DNA of 7,969 bases from Synechococcus sp. CPC35 (GTDB lineage Bacteria > Cyanobacteriota > Cyanobacteriia > PCC-6307 > Cyanobiaceae). Numbering within the stretch: position 1 is the first letter of the stretch; the number at the start of each line of letters is the position of its first letter. The position numbers were made by a program, and so were the translations under genes. The stretch lies in assembly GCA_002684175.1 (NCBI GenBank), contig NYUU01000135.1:1-7969 (forward strand), written 5' to 3'. Positions 1-6,765 of the stretch are shown here, piece by piece. The notes below the pieces were generated by a model. The model made no database searches and had not been told where the DNA came from. It worked only from the letters and a program-made list of their open reading frames with translations.

Positions 1-243
1 ATTTACATCTTTGTGGCGCGTCGCTCCGACGAAAGGTTTTTACATTCCCAGCTCCGAGCCTTTGCACACAAGCTCAATTCAAAACCCATCTTCAGGGCTT
101 ACTGGGCTGTTTCAGGATCAGCAGCCTGTCCCCAAGACGCAGAAACCGAAAGACATCTTCCCCACAGCGAAGGTTTGTTGATTGAATTCCTGGACCGACC
201 GGCCCTCAAGATTTTGCTTGGAGACTTCCCTGAACTGAGCTGA
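1..243 (+). CDS. Possible 3' end of an unknown gene entering from the left edge (doubtful)
   Basis: A reading frame is open from base 1 to a TGA at 241-243, about 80 codons, with a GTG at 13 as the only obvious internal start. No family motif, signal peptide or membrane segment is recognised in the product. Third-codon-position GC is about half, lower than in the clear genes nearby, so codon use does not support it strongly. Its last 38 bases overlap the end of the possible minus-strand membrane ORF that stops at 206. It could be the tail of a real gene, a short gene starting at 13, or a chance open frame. The sequence left of the window would decide this. Confidence 0.2.
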   Translation: MYIFVARRSDERFLHSQLRAFAHKLNSKPIFRAYWAVSGSAACPQDAETERHLPHSEGLLIEFLDRPALKILLGDFPELS

Positions 244-478
244 AGCTGGTTTCTCCCCAAGCTGGCGAGGCCAGATGGGCACCCCCAGGACCGGCGCCGA
301 AATCATTCAGCTCTGAACGGAACATTCGCATCGTCTCGGGTTGTTCCTTTTTCCTGCGAATCCATTGCAACAGACGCTCAATTCCAGCGGAGAGAACCGC
401 ATTGAAAAGCAGCAAAGGGATCATCAACAGGCCGCCTTGCCTGAGAGCATCAGGGCCGAAGCCCCTGCATTGCAGCAT
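206..478 (-). CDS. Possible small single-helix membrane protein downstream of gor
   Basis: This is a 90-codon frame starting at ATG 478, 25 bases after the gor stop, so it could be the second gene of a gor transcript. A GGGAG sequence lies about seven bases before this ATG and supports the start; a second ATG at 424 would give 72 residues. Residues about 19-40 form one hydrophobic stretch (MIPLLLFNAVLSAGIERLL), followed by a basic segment WIRRKKE, which by the positive-inside pattern suggests a cytoplasmic tail. The last 30 residues are glycine- and serine-rich and resemble no domain I know. I do not recognise the family. The 3' end overlaps an opposing open frame (1-243). Real or not is uncertain; the good ribosome site, the hydrophobic segment and the gor spacing are the arguments in favour. 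Confidence 0.42.
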   Translation of the reverse strand: MLQCRGFGPDALRQGGLLMIPLLLFNAVLSAGIERLLQWIRRKKEQPETMRMFRSELNDFGAGPGGAHLASPAWGETSFSSVQGSLQAKS

Positions 479-503
479 CGCTGTGCTCCCAAATACAGGC
501 TGA

Positions 504-1862
504 TCACATCGTGACGAACTCCTCGGAAACCGACGGATGAAGGGCCATCGTGCGATCAAAGTCCGCCTTGGTGGCACCCATACCAACGGCAATCGCCGCC
601 ATCTGGATGATTTCGGCAGCATGTTCACCAACCATGTGACAGCCAAGAACACGATCGGTGCTTTTCTCCAGCACAAGCTTGAGCAGACATTTCGGGCCTG
701 ACTTCGGCAGCGCCCTGGTCATGGAACGGAAGCGGGCGCGATGAATGCTGATGCTCTCCTTGCCATGGCGAGCCACAGCGTCATCTTCTGAGAGCCCGAC
801 ACTGGCAAGCTCCGGATCACTGAAAACAGCACTGGCTACGAGATCGTGATTCACCTGCCGGTGACGGTCAGCGAAAAGACTGTCGGCATAGGCACGTCCC
901 TCGTCGATCGCCACCGGCGTCAGGTTGACGCGATCTGTGACGTCACCAACAGCAAAAATGTGGGGAACGGAGGTGCGTGAATCGTCATCGACGACCACAC
1001 GGTCCTTCTCCACGGCCACTCCGGCGGCTGGGAGATCCAGATCCTGAAGCCAGGGACGACGTCCCGTCGCCATCAGAACTCCACCACAGGGCAGCTGCCG
1101 GTCATCCGAGAGCACAGCTGTGAGCTGCCCTTGTTTGCCTTCAACCCTGGTCAGATTGCGTTCGAACAGCACTTCAATCCCCTTGTCATTCATCCCTTCG
1201 AGCACCGCAGCAGCCAGTTCGGAATCGAACCCACGCAGCAGACGCGGACCGCGGACCACCTGCGTCACGGCAACGCCCAGCCCCTGAAGAATGCAGGCAA
1301 ATTCACAGGCGATGAACCCTGCTCCCACCACCACCACCTCAGCGGGCAGTGCCGTGAGACCAAACATGTCATCGCTCACCCAGGTGTGCTCAATTCCTGG
1401 GATATCAGGCCGCACCGGTCGACCACCAACCGCAATCAGGAGATTTGCCGCGCTGATCTCGGACAGGATTGCGCCACCCCGCTCCGATGAGACGCCGATG
1501 CGATGGGAATCGATGAAGCGCCCCCAGCCCGAAACCAGCTGAACCCCCGCTTTCTCGAGAAAACCGAGATGAAGCTCATTCAGACGGTCCACTTCCGCCC
1601 GCACATTTTGGAACAGCTGGCCGACATCGGATTGCACCGAATCGCAATGCAGGCCATAGGCCGGTGCATCCTCCAGTTGATGACGAGCCTGCGCTCCATA
1701 AACAAGCAGTTTCTTGGGAACACAGCCACGGATCACGCAGGTGCCGCCGACGCGATCACCCTCCACGATCGCGACCCGCGCCCCGTGAGCTGCAGCACGC
1801 TTGGCGGCGGCAAGACCACCAGAACCGGCACCGACAACAATCAGATCGAATGGTGAATCCAT
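504..1862 (-). CDS. gor: Glutathione reductase (NADPH)
   Basis: A class I pyridine nucleotide-disulfide oxidoreductase of 452 residues that reduces glutathione disulfide to 2 GSH using NADPH and FAD, as a homodimer in the cytoplasm. Visible features, in order, are the FAD Rossmann motif GAGSGGLAAAKRAA (11-24), the redox-active disulfide in GGTCVIRGCVPKK (C42, C47), the NADPH motif GAGFIACEFA (180-189) followed by R204, R207 and R210 that fit 2'-phosphate recognition, ATGRRP (265-270), the second FAD motif FAVGDVTD (303-310), and the dimer-interface catalytic pair in HPSVSEEF (H442, E447). The IRGC form of the disulfide motif is typical of plant and cyanobacterial reductases and separates it from lipoamide or mercuric reductases. 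The frame stays open to 1955, but the FAD fold begins right after ATG 1862 and length then matches the family. No good Shine-Dalgarno precedes that ATG. It is divergent from a glutathione S-transferase, so both could share a regulatory spacer. Confidence 0.95.
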   Translation of the reverse strand: MDSPFDLIVVGAGSGGLAAAKRAAAHGARVAIVEGDRVGGTCVIRGCVPKKLLVYGAQARHQLEDAPAYGLHCDSVQSDVGQLFQNVRAEVDRLNELHLGFLEKAGVQLVSGWGRFIDSHRIGVSSERGGAILSEISAANLLIAVGGRPVRPDIPGIEHTWVSDDMFGLTALPAEVVVVGAGFIACEFACILQGLGVAVTQVVRGPRLLRGFDSELAAAVLEGMNDKGIEVLFERNLTRVEGKQGQLTAVLSDDRQLPCGGVLMATGRRPWLQDLDLPAAGVAVEKDRVVVDDDSRTSVPHIFAVGDVTDRVNLTPVAIDEGRAYADSLFADRHRQVNHDLVASAVFSDPELASVGLSEDDAVARHGKESISIHRARFRSMTRALPKSGPKCLLKLVLEKSTDRVLGCHMVGEHAAEIIQMAAIAVGMGATKADFDRTMALHPSVSEEFVTM

Positions 1863-2065
1863 GGAGGGGGGCAATCTCACTTCATTCTCGTGAGCTGCCG
1901 ATCGCACGACCACCAAAAGCGGAATGCAGCCAGACGAGCCATCTACGTGACCCATTCAGCCAGACTCCAACGAGAAAACACTGAAAACCTGTCCGAGCAG
2001 ACCGTCTGAGGGGCAGGAATCAGCTCAAACCTCCCGATCACATCCTTTCCTCATTAAAAAAACCG
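1863..2065. promoter_or_regulatory. Divergent spacer between gor and the glutathione S-transferase
   Basis: This 203-base spacer must hold the promoters of both gor (leftward) and the transferase (rightward). I see no convincing -35/-10 pair for either. An 11-base palindrome CAGACCGTCTG lies at 1998-2008 (five-base arms around one base), which is short enough to be chance. Immediately before the transferase ATG there is an A-rich stretch (ATTAAAAAAACCG) and no Shine-Dalgarno. The gor frame remains open about 93 bases into the spacer, without the look of coding sequence. Confidence 0.4.
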
Positions 2066-3280
2066 ATGGCTGAAGCCTGGAGCTGGTCAGAACTGTCCGA
2101 GCATTCAATCGGTGAAGGGGATCATCTGAATGGTCCCGCCAGTTCTCAGGCCAATCTTCGCCTTTTCGGAACTGACGAATCCGAGATCAGAGTCACGCTC
2201 TACCGCGATCATCACGCCTGGTGTCCTTACTGCCAGAAAGTCTGGATGTGGCTGGAGTTCAAACGGATTCCGTATCGGATCCGCAAGGTGACGATGCGCT
2301 GCTACGGGCAGAAGGAAGCCTGGTTCCTTCAGAAAGTGCCATCCGGAATGCTGCCAGCCCTGGAGCTGGACAACCGCCTGATCACCGAAAGCGATGACAT
2401 CCTCCTGGCGCTTGAGCAGAGCTTCGGCCCCCTGGGGCTGCCGATGACATCGCCGCCGGCCATGGAGCTGAGACGGCTGGAGCGACTTCTGTTCCAGGCC
2501 TGGTGTATCTGGCTCTGCACCCCAGGGCTCAGGCCTCGCCAGCAGCAACAGGCCCGGCAGCAGTTTCAGGACATTGCCCGACGATTCGAGCAAGCCCTGG
2601 AACAGACCGATGGTCCCTGGCTCGATCCCCAGGCACCAGGAACCGTGGATCTGATTTTTGTGCCCTATGTGGAACGCATGAATGCCTCATTGGCCTACTA
2701 CAAGGGATATCTGCTGCGGGAGGAACATCCAGCCATCGATCGCTGGTTCCGCGCCCTGGAGACGACGGACACCTATCGCGGCACTCAGAGCGATTTCCAT
2801 ACCCACGCCCATGATCTTCCACCACAGATGGGAGGTTGCTGGTCGGACGCGAACCCTGCTGCTGCAGATCTGTCCGCCCGAATTGACGCGGGATTCGGCC
2901 TTGATCAGCAGGAAGCTTGCTGGCCGGAGGAAGCACAGAACAGCGAATTGATGTGCAGGAGGGCATTGAGCCGCGTCCTGAAGCACCGGCAGAACATTCT
3001 CAACGTCAACCCTCTGGGCTCTGAACGGTTTGATCAGCCCCTGAGAGCGGCCCTGACGACAATGATGTCTGGCTCCCTCTGCAAACCGGCGAGCGGCAGC
3101 GGCAGTTCCCTGCGCTATCTGAGAGATCGCATTTCAGTGCCCAGGGACATGCCACTGCCGGCAGCAAGACTGCTTCGAAAAGCCCTGGAAACAACTGCGA
3201 AACTGGACAGCTCAGACCGACCCCGACCCATCAGCGCACGCGATCGGTATGACCAGGATCCAAGGAAATTCAACCAATAA
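2066..3280 (+). CDS. Glutathione S-transferase family protein with CPYC motif and long C-terminal extension
   Basis: A predicted cytoplasmic 404-residue protein. Residues about 40-120 form a thioredoxin-like GST N-terminal domain: strand VTLYRDHHAW, then the glutaredoxin-like site CPYC (C53, C56), the cis-proline loop VPSGMLPALE (91-100) and the glutathione gamma-glutamyl contact ESDDIL (108-113). Residues about 130-250 fit the all-helical GST C-terminal domain. A further 150 residues, about twice the usual tail for a GST of some 200-250 residues, follow and include LRYLRDRISVPRDMPLPAAR, a block I associate from memory with plant and cyanobacterial members of this extended group. The CPYC site suggests thiol-transferase or glutathionyl-reductase chemistry rather than classical conjugation; the substrate is unknown. 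It starts at ATG 2066 without a Shine-Dalgarno and is divergent from gor, which supplies reduced glutathione, so a shared redox role is a reasonable inference. Confidence 0.88.
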   Translation: MAEAWSWSELSEHSIGEGDHLNGPASSQANLRLFGTDESEIRVTLYRDHHAWCPYCQKVWMWLEFKRIPYRIRKVTMRCYGQKEAWFLQKVPSGMLPALELDNRLITESDDILLALEQSFGPLGLPMTSPPAMELRRLERLLFQAWCIWLCTPGLRPRQQQQARQQFQDIARRFEQALEQTDGPWLDPQAPGTVDLIFVPYVERMNASLAYYKGYLLREEHPAIDRWFRALETTDTYRGTQSDFHTHAHDLPPQMGGCWSDANPAAADLSARIDAGFGLDQQEACWPEEAQNSELMCRRALSRVLKHRQNILNVNPLGSERFDQPLRAALTTMMSGSLCKPASGSGSSLRYLRDRISVPRDMPLPAARLLRKALETTAKLDSSDRPRPISARDRYDQDPRKFNQ

Positions 3281-3359
3281 GTTCAATGATTAAATTCAAT
3301 AACTGGAATCGCCGTCTCAATTCAACGACTGAATCTGACCCATTCATTCAGGCAATCGA
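3269..3359. repeat. 13-base-phased TTCAA repeat
   Basis: Copies of a degenerate 13-mer start at 3269, 3282, 3295, 3321 and 3347, that is at multiples of exactly 13 bases: TTCAACCAATAAG, TTCAATGATTAAA, TTCAATAACTGGA, TTCAACGACTGAA and TTCAGGCAATCGA. All five share TTCA at positions 1-4, A at 8 and T at 10; the slots at 3308 and 3334 lack the motif. The array begins inside the last four codons of the transferase gene, runs through the spacer, and overlaps the possible short ORF at 3286. It could be a decayed tandem repeat, a protein-binding array, or chance in AT-richer DNA. The motif is not the DnaA box. Confidence 0.45.
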
Positions 3360-3411
3360 AGCCGGACTGTTTCAGCAAAAAATCGATTCTGTCGATATGA
3401 ACAACATATGA
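3286..3411 (+). CDS. Possible 41-residue protein between the transferase and the ParB-like gene
   Basis: An ATG at 3286, five bases after the transferase stop, opens a frame of 41 codons ending at TGA 3409-3411. The product begins MIKFNNWNRRLN and ends KIDSVDMNNI; the middle (DPFIQAIEAGLFQQKI) could form one amphipathic helix. There is no signal peptide, membrane segment or recognised motif. No Shine-Dalgarno precedes the start, but that is true of several genes here, and translation could be coupled to the transferase stop. Third-position GC is about 45 percent, lower than the long genes, and part of the frame is made of the 13-base repeat. It is either a real small gene or a chance frame in an AT-richer spacer. 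Confidence 0.33.
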   Translation: MIKFNNWNRRLNSTTESDPFIQAIEAGLFQQKIDSVDMNNI

Positions 3412-3477
3412 GCAACCAGAAACGATCATGCAACGATTTCACCGTCAGCCATAGTGCAATCGTCTTTGAATTGAGGC

Positions 3478-4146
3478 GTGCCGCTCCGACTTCCCGCTTA
3501 TTCGGCCATTCCTGATCAGGAAAAGGCCTCCGAACTGCTGGAGGTTCCCATCAGGACACTGCGCCCAACCCAATGGTGCGTAGGCCTTGCGGAGGTATGG
3601 GCCCGGCAGAACGACTTTGCTTCAGAAACCAGGCGCGAACGGCTCGAATACCTGCGTGGGAAACCCGTTCCTCTGGTCCGTGGCACCTCAGGGGAACTGT
3701 GGATGGTGGATCGCCACCACCGCCTGCGGGCACTGCTTGAAATCGATCCCCATGCGACCACGCCGGGATATCTGATCGCAGACCAGGTCGGCAACGACCT
3801 CGATGCGGTTCTGGCGTTTCTTCAGCTTCAAGGCTGGTTGTACCTCTACGACGGTCGCGGATGCGGTCCACGGGAAGCAGGGGATCTGCCTGACTCCCTG
3901 CTTGATCTCGAGGACGACCCCTACAGGAGTCTGGTTTGGAAGCTGAAGAAGGAGGGTTTGATCAAGCCCCAGGCTCAGATCCCTTATCACGAATTCCGCT
4001 GGGGAGCATGGTTAAGGAGCCGGCCCCTGCCACCTTTCAGCTCACGCAGGCTTGAGCCTGCACTGACGCCGGCCCGGCGACTCGTTTGCTCTCAGGCTGC
4101 CAAAAGAATGGCGGGATGGAAGGGAAACAAGCGCTCCTGCAGCTGA
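3478..4146 (+). CDS. ParB/sulfiredoxin-fold protein (ParB-like nuclease family, ParBc_2 type)
   Basis: A 222-residue protein resembling the putative ParB-like nuclease family (Pfam ParBc_2). Visible hallmarks are VPIRTLRPTQWCVGLAEV (23-40), which matches the family's opening strand and the 'Q..VG...V' block, the segment EYLRGKPVPLVRG (57-69), and the histidine-rich motif VDRHHRLRALL (77-87), which aligns with the conserved D-x-H-H core. The C-terminal ALTPARRLVCSQAAKRMAGW is also family-like. The biochemical role is not established; ParB/Srx folds can bind nucleotides and act as CTPases, nucleases or ATP-dependent enzymes. The start is GTG 3478: an in-frame TGA lies at 3472-3474 and no other early start codon follows. 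GAGG sits only one base before the GTG, too close for a normal ribosome site. It lacks the helix-turn-helix of chromosome-partitioning ParB, so it should not be called parB. It converges on dnaA, one base away. Confidence 0.75.
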   Translation: MPLRLPAYSAIPDQEKASELLEVPIRTLRPTQWCVGLAEVWARQNDFASETRRERLEYLRGKPVPLVRGTSGELWMVDRHHRLRALLEIDPHATTPGYLIADQVGNDLDAVLAFLQLQGWLYLYDGRGCGPREAGDLPDSLLDLEDDPYRSLVWKLKKEGLIKPQAQIPYHEFRWGAWLRSRPLPPFSSRRLEPALTPARRLVCSQAAKRMAGWKGNKRSCS

Positions 4147-4147
4147 T

Positions 4148-5554
4148 TCAGCGTCTGCTCCTGGAATCGATCTGAAGAAGATCCCTGACCTTCTGCACCT
4201 GACAGGCCAGCTGCGGATCCGTGGCCAGCTTCTTCTCCACCTGCTCGATTGCATACATCACCGTGGTGTGATCTTTCCCACCGAAAACATCACCGATGCG
4301 AGGAAGACTGAGATCCGTGCCCTGACGCATCAGATACATCCCCACCTGGCGAGCCTGGCTGACAACCCGGCGCCGGGTGCTGCTGCACATTTCCTCGGCG
4401 CTGACGTCAAACACCTCAGACACCTTGTCGATCACCTGCTGGGGCGACACCTCCACTCCCTGACCGGTGGGGTCAAGCATCGGAGCCACCGACTCAACGG
4501 TCATCGGCAGACCGGTGATCGAGGCGAAAGCCACCGCCCGAGTGAGCGCTCCTTCCAGTTCCCGGATGTTGGATGTGAAGCGGCCAGCGATGTACTGGAT
4601 CAGATCCCGGGGCAATGACATCCGCTCCTGCTCGGCCTTCTTCTGAAGGATCGCCATGCGTGTCTCCAGATCCGGGGGCTGAATATCCGCAATCAGTCCC
4701 ATCTGAAAACGTGAGATCAGCCTCTGCTGCAGTCGGGGAATCTGACTGGGTGGCCTGTCACTGGCGATCACAACCTGACGTCCGGCCTCATGGAGTGAGT
4801 TGAAGGTATGGAAGAACTCCTCCTGGGTGTATTCCTTGCCCTCAATGAACTGAATGTCGTCCACCAGAATCAGATCGGCTGCTCGATAGCGGTCACGGAA
4901 CGCCTGCATGCCGTCCTTGCGAATCGCCTGAATCAGATCATTGGTGAACGTCTCGGTCGACACATAGGCCACATGGGAAGCAGGATCGATCTCCAGGCGG
5001 TAGTGGCCGATGGCCTGCATCAGGTGGGTCTTGCCGAGGCCGACACCTCCGCAGATGAACAGAGGATTGAACTCCCGCCCGGGAGCTTCCGCCACCGCCA
5101 GCGCGGCTGCATGGGCCATGCGGCTGTTGGGACCCACCACAAATCGACCGAACACATAGCGGGGATTCAGCCCTGGGAGGTAGCGGCGAGGTCCCCCGCC
5201 CTGGCCTGAGGCATGGGTTCGTGAGGTGGGCTCCTGGAGTGGAGCTGTCGAGATGTTGCCACCGCTGTTTGCAAGATCCGGCAGCAGCTCTGGCGACGCA
5301 GATGCGCTTTCGGCCTGAACCGTGACCTGCACCGGATGACCGCTGATGGAGCTGGCCAGTTCCGCGATGGTGGGGAGTAACTGTTCCCTCAGACGCAGGC
5401 TGGCAAAGGGGTTTGGTGCCAGCAGCTTCAGCTTTCCATCGGCGTAACCGCCGCAGCCGGTGGGCCGGATGAACGTCTCGAATGTCGGCTTGCTGAGCTT
5501 CTCCTGCAACCCCTTGCGGACCCTTTCCCAGAGATCATTCCCGGTCTCCACCAC
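4148..5554 (-). CDS. dnaA: Chromosomal replication initiator protein DnaA
   Basis: An AAA+ ATPase of 468 residues that binds DnaA boxes and opens origin DNA. Domain I (about 1-80) begins [25 protein letters not shown] Ser/Gly/Pro-rich linker, domain II, covers about 82-125. The AAA+ domain begins at [12 protein letters not shown] (130-141) and has Walker A GGVGLGKT (169-176), Walker B LILVDD (228-233), sensor 1 ASDRPP (264-269), a likely arginine finger in LISRFQMGL and sensor 2 [10 protein letters not shown] (328-337). Domain IV carries the DNA-binding signature [18 protein letters not shown] (421-438). The start is GTG at 5554, followed by a second GTG codon; no in-frame ATG exists upstream before a stop, and an ATG five bases upstream is out of frame. 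There is no dnaN beside it and no DnaA box was seen, which fits cyanobacteria where dnaA and the dnaN-linked origin are apart. It is divergent from the protease operon. Confidence 0.97.
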   Translation of the reverse strand: MVETGNDLWERVRKGLQEKLSKPTFETFIRPTGCGGYADGKLKLLAPNPFASLRLREQLLPTIAELASSISGHPVQVTVQAESASASPELLPDLANSGGNISTAPLQEPTSRTHASGQGGGPRRYLPGLNPRYVFGRFVVGPNSRMAHAAALAVAEAPGREFNPLFICGGVGLGKTHLMQAIGHYRLEIDPASHVAYVSTETFTNDLIQAIRKDGMQAFRDRYRAADLILVDDIQFIEGKEYTQEEFFHTFNSLHEAGRQVVIASDRPPSQIPRLQQRLISRFQMGLIADIQPPDLETRMAILQKKAEQERMSLPRDLIQYIAGRFTSNIRELEGALTRAVAFASITGLPMTVESVAPMLDPTGQGVEVSPQQVIDKVSEVFDVSAEEMCSSTRRRVVSQARQVGMYLMRQGTDLSLPRIGDVFGGKDHTTVMYAIEQVEKKLATDPQLACQVQKVRDLLQIDSRSRR

Positions 5555-5594
5555 AGCATCCGAGAACCCCTGGGCTGAATCTACGCATGCCAGG

Positions 5595-5609
5595 AGACTG
5601 AATCAGTCT
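5595..5609. promoter_or_regulatory. Perfect palindrome in the dnaA/protease divergent spacer (candidate operator)
   Basis: AGACTGAATCAGTCT has two perfect seven-base arms around a central A and sits almost in the middle of the 80-base spacer between the dnaA GTG (5554) and the protease start (5635 or 5638). The position suits an operator for a dimeric regulator acting on one or both genes. On the plus strand TTAAAT (5609-5614) directly follows it and is a weak -10-like match; no paired -35 is clear. It has no U-tract, so it is a poor terminator candidate. Function is inference. Confidence 0.4.
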
Positions 5610-5637
5610 TAAATGCTTCAGCAGACAACAAGCCGTG

Positions 5638-6765
5638 ATGCCAAAGCTGCTTCGACTGATCGGGATCGCCCTTGTGGGCTCAACGCTGTCCTCATGCGCA
5701 CTTCTGAACGAGCAGCTTGGGCTCAGACCGGAAGCCCCTGTCAAAACCCCACCGGTGGTGAATGACAAGCCTCGGAGTGCACCGCTGCAGCCTGGTGAGA
5801 ACGTGATTGTGAAGGCGGTTGATCGAGTCGGACCTGCGGTCGTGCGCATCGATGTCGTGAAGGAGATCAACAACCCCTTCAGCGGCATCTTCGGGCTGGG
5901 GCCCTCAAGTCAGAGACAGCAGGGGCAGGGGTCAGGTTTCATCACACGCGCCAACGGACTGATCTTCACCAATGAACATGTTGTCCGTGAAGCGGATCAG
6001 GTGGCGGTGACCCTGCCCGATGGCCGCACATTCAAGGGGAAGGTCCTCGGCGGAGACCCGCTCACCGATGTAGCTGTGGTGAAGGTGGTTGCGAACAACC
6101 TCCCGGTGGCGGCCCTGGGGAACTCCGACACCTTGAGACCAGGGGAATGGGCGATTGCCATCGGCAACCCGTTCGGTCTCAACAACACGGTTACGGCCGG
6201 AATCATCAGTGCCGTGGGCCGTACCAATGCAGGAGGAGACAACCAGCGGATTCCCTACATCCAGACCGACGCGGCGGTGAATCCGGGCAACAGCGGCGGG
6301 CCGCTGATCAACGACGCGGGGCAGGTGATCGGGATCAACACCTTTATCCGCACCGCACCAGGCGGTGGGCTGAGTTTTGCCATCCCAATCAATTCCGCCA
6401 AGCGGATTGCCCGTCAGATCGTGAGCACCGGTCAGGCGTCCCATCCTTTTATCGGAGTGCAGCTGAGAAACCTCACACCTCAGCTCGCCAGAGAGATCAA
6501 CGCCACCGACAGCAGCTGCAAAGTTCCAGAGGTGAATGGTGTGCTGGTGGTGGAGGTGGTTGCGGACACTCCTGCCAGTCAGGCGGAAATCCGTCAATGC
6601 GATCTGATCCTGAAAGTGGACGGCAAAGCGGTCAAAAACCCTGCCGAAGTGCAGATTGCCGTGGATCAGGGACAGGTGGGAGAGCCGATGAAGCTCACCT
6701 TGCAGCGGGACGGGAAGGAAATCACCGTTGAGGTGAAACCGCGGGAGCTGCCGAGACGGAACTGA
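5638..6765 (+). CDS. HtrA/Deg-family trypsin-like serine protease, predicted lipoprotein
   Basis: A 375-residue periplasmic or membrane-anchored protease of the Deg/HtrA (S1C) family, which degrades or refolds damaged envelope proteins. An N-terminal signal ending in the lipobox LSSC (lipidated Cys about residue 20) suggests anchoring by lipid. The protease domain (about 55-260) has the triad His114 in FTNEHVV, Asp144 in LTDVAVV and Ser219 in GNSGGP. One PDZ domain (about 270-370) follows, ending near KPRELPRRN, so it is the short one-PDZ form like cyanobacterial HhoA/HhoB/HtrA. The PDZ has two cysteines, C294 and C321, the latter replacing the usual glycine before Asp in the R-x-G-D turn. 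GTG 5635 directly before ATG 5638 is an alternative start; neither has a Shine-Dalgarno. Its stop overlaps the next gene's start (ATGA), so the three rightward genes are probably one transcript. Which of the three named cyanobacterial paralogues it matches cannot be told. Confidence 0.93.
   Translation: MPKLLRLIGIALVGSTLSSCALLNEQLGLRPEAPVKTPPVVNDKPRSAPLQPGENVIVKAVDRVGPAVVRIDVVKEINNPFSGIFGLGPSSQRQQGQGSGFITRANGLIFTNEHVVREADQVAVTLPDGRTFKGKVLGGDPLTDVAVVKVVANNLPVAALGNSDTLRPGEWAIAIGNPFGLNNTVTAGIISAVGRTNAGGDNQRIPYIQTDAAVNPGNSGGPLINDAGQVIGINTFIRTAPGGGLSFAIPINSAKRIARQIVSTGQASHPFIGVQLRNLTPQLAREINATDSSCKVPEVNGVLVVEVVADTPASQAEIRQCDLILKVDGKAVKNPAEVQIAVDQGQVGEPMKLTLQRDGKEITVEVKPRELPRRN

Noticed and set aside
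1131..1490. Plus-strand open frame with a His run (HHHH) opposite gor
   Set aside because: The histidines come from the complement of Val/Gly-coding bases around the NADPH motif of gor; no independent support.
1863..1955. 31-residue N-terminal extension of glutathione reductase from ATG 1955
   Set aside because: The FAD fold starts directly after ATG 1862, the extension has no family match or convincing targeting function, and length without it fits the family.
1998..2008. Palindrome CAGACCGTCTG in the gor/transferase spacer as an operator
   Set aside because: Arms are only five bases, common by chance in 200 bases; kept only as a remark in the spacer entry.
3394..3410. Inverted repeat ATATG/CATAT around AACAA as a terminator after the transferase
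   Set aside because: Arms are short and AT-only apart from one pair, with no following T-run; predicted stability would be very low.
3281..3477. Replication origin near dnaA
   Set aside because: No TTATCCACA or TTTTCCACA-type box on either strand was seen, dnaN is absent, and cyanobacterial origins usually lie away from dnaA.
4169..4183. Small inverted repeat GATCT/AGATC near the dnaA 3' end as a terminator
   Set aside because: Five-base arms, no T-tract, and it lies within the dnaA coding sequence.
6147..6731. Plus-strand 194-codon open frame inside the protease gene in another frame
   Set aside because: Product is Arg/Gln/Gly-rich low-complexity sequence, the typical shifted-frame reading of the protease gene.
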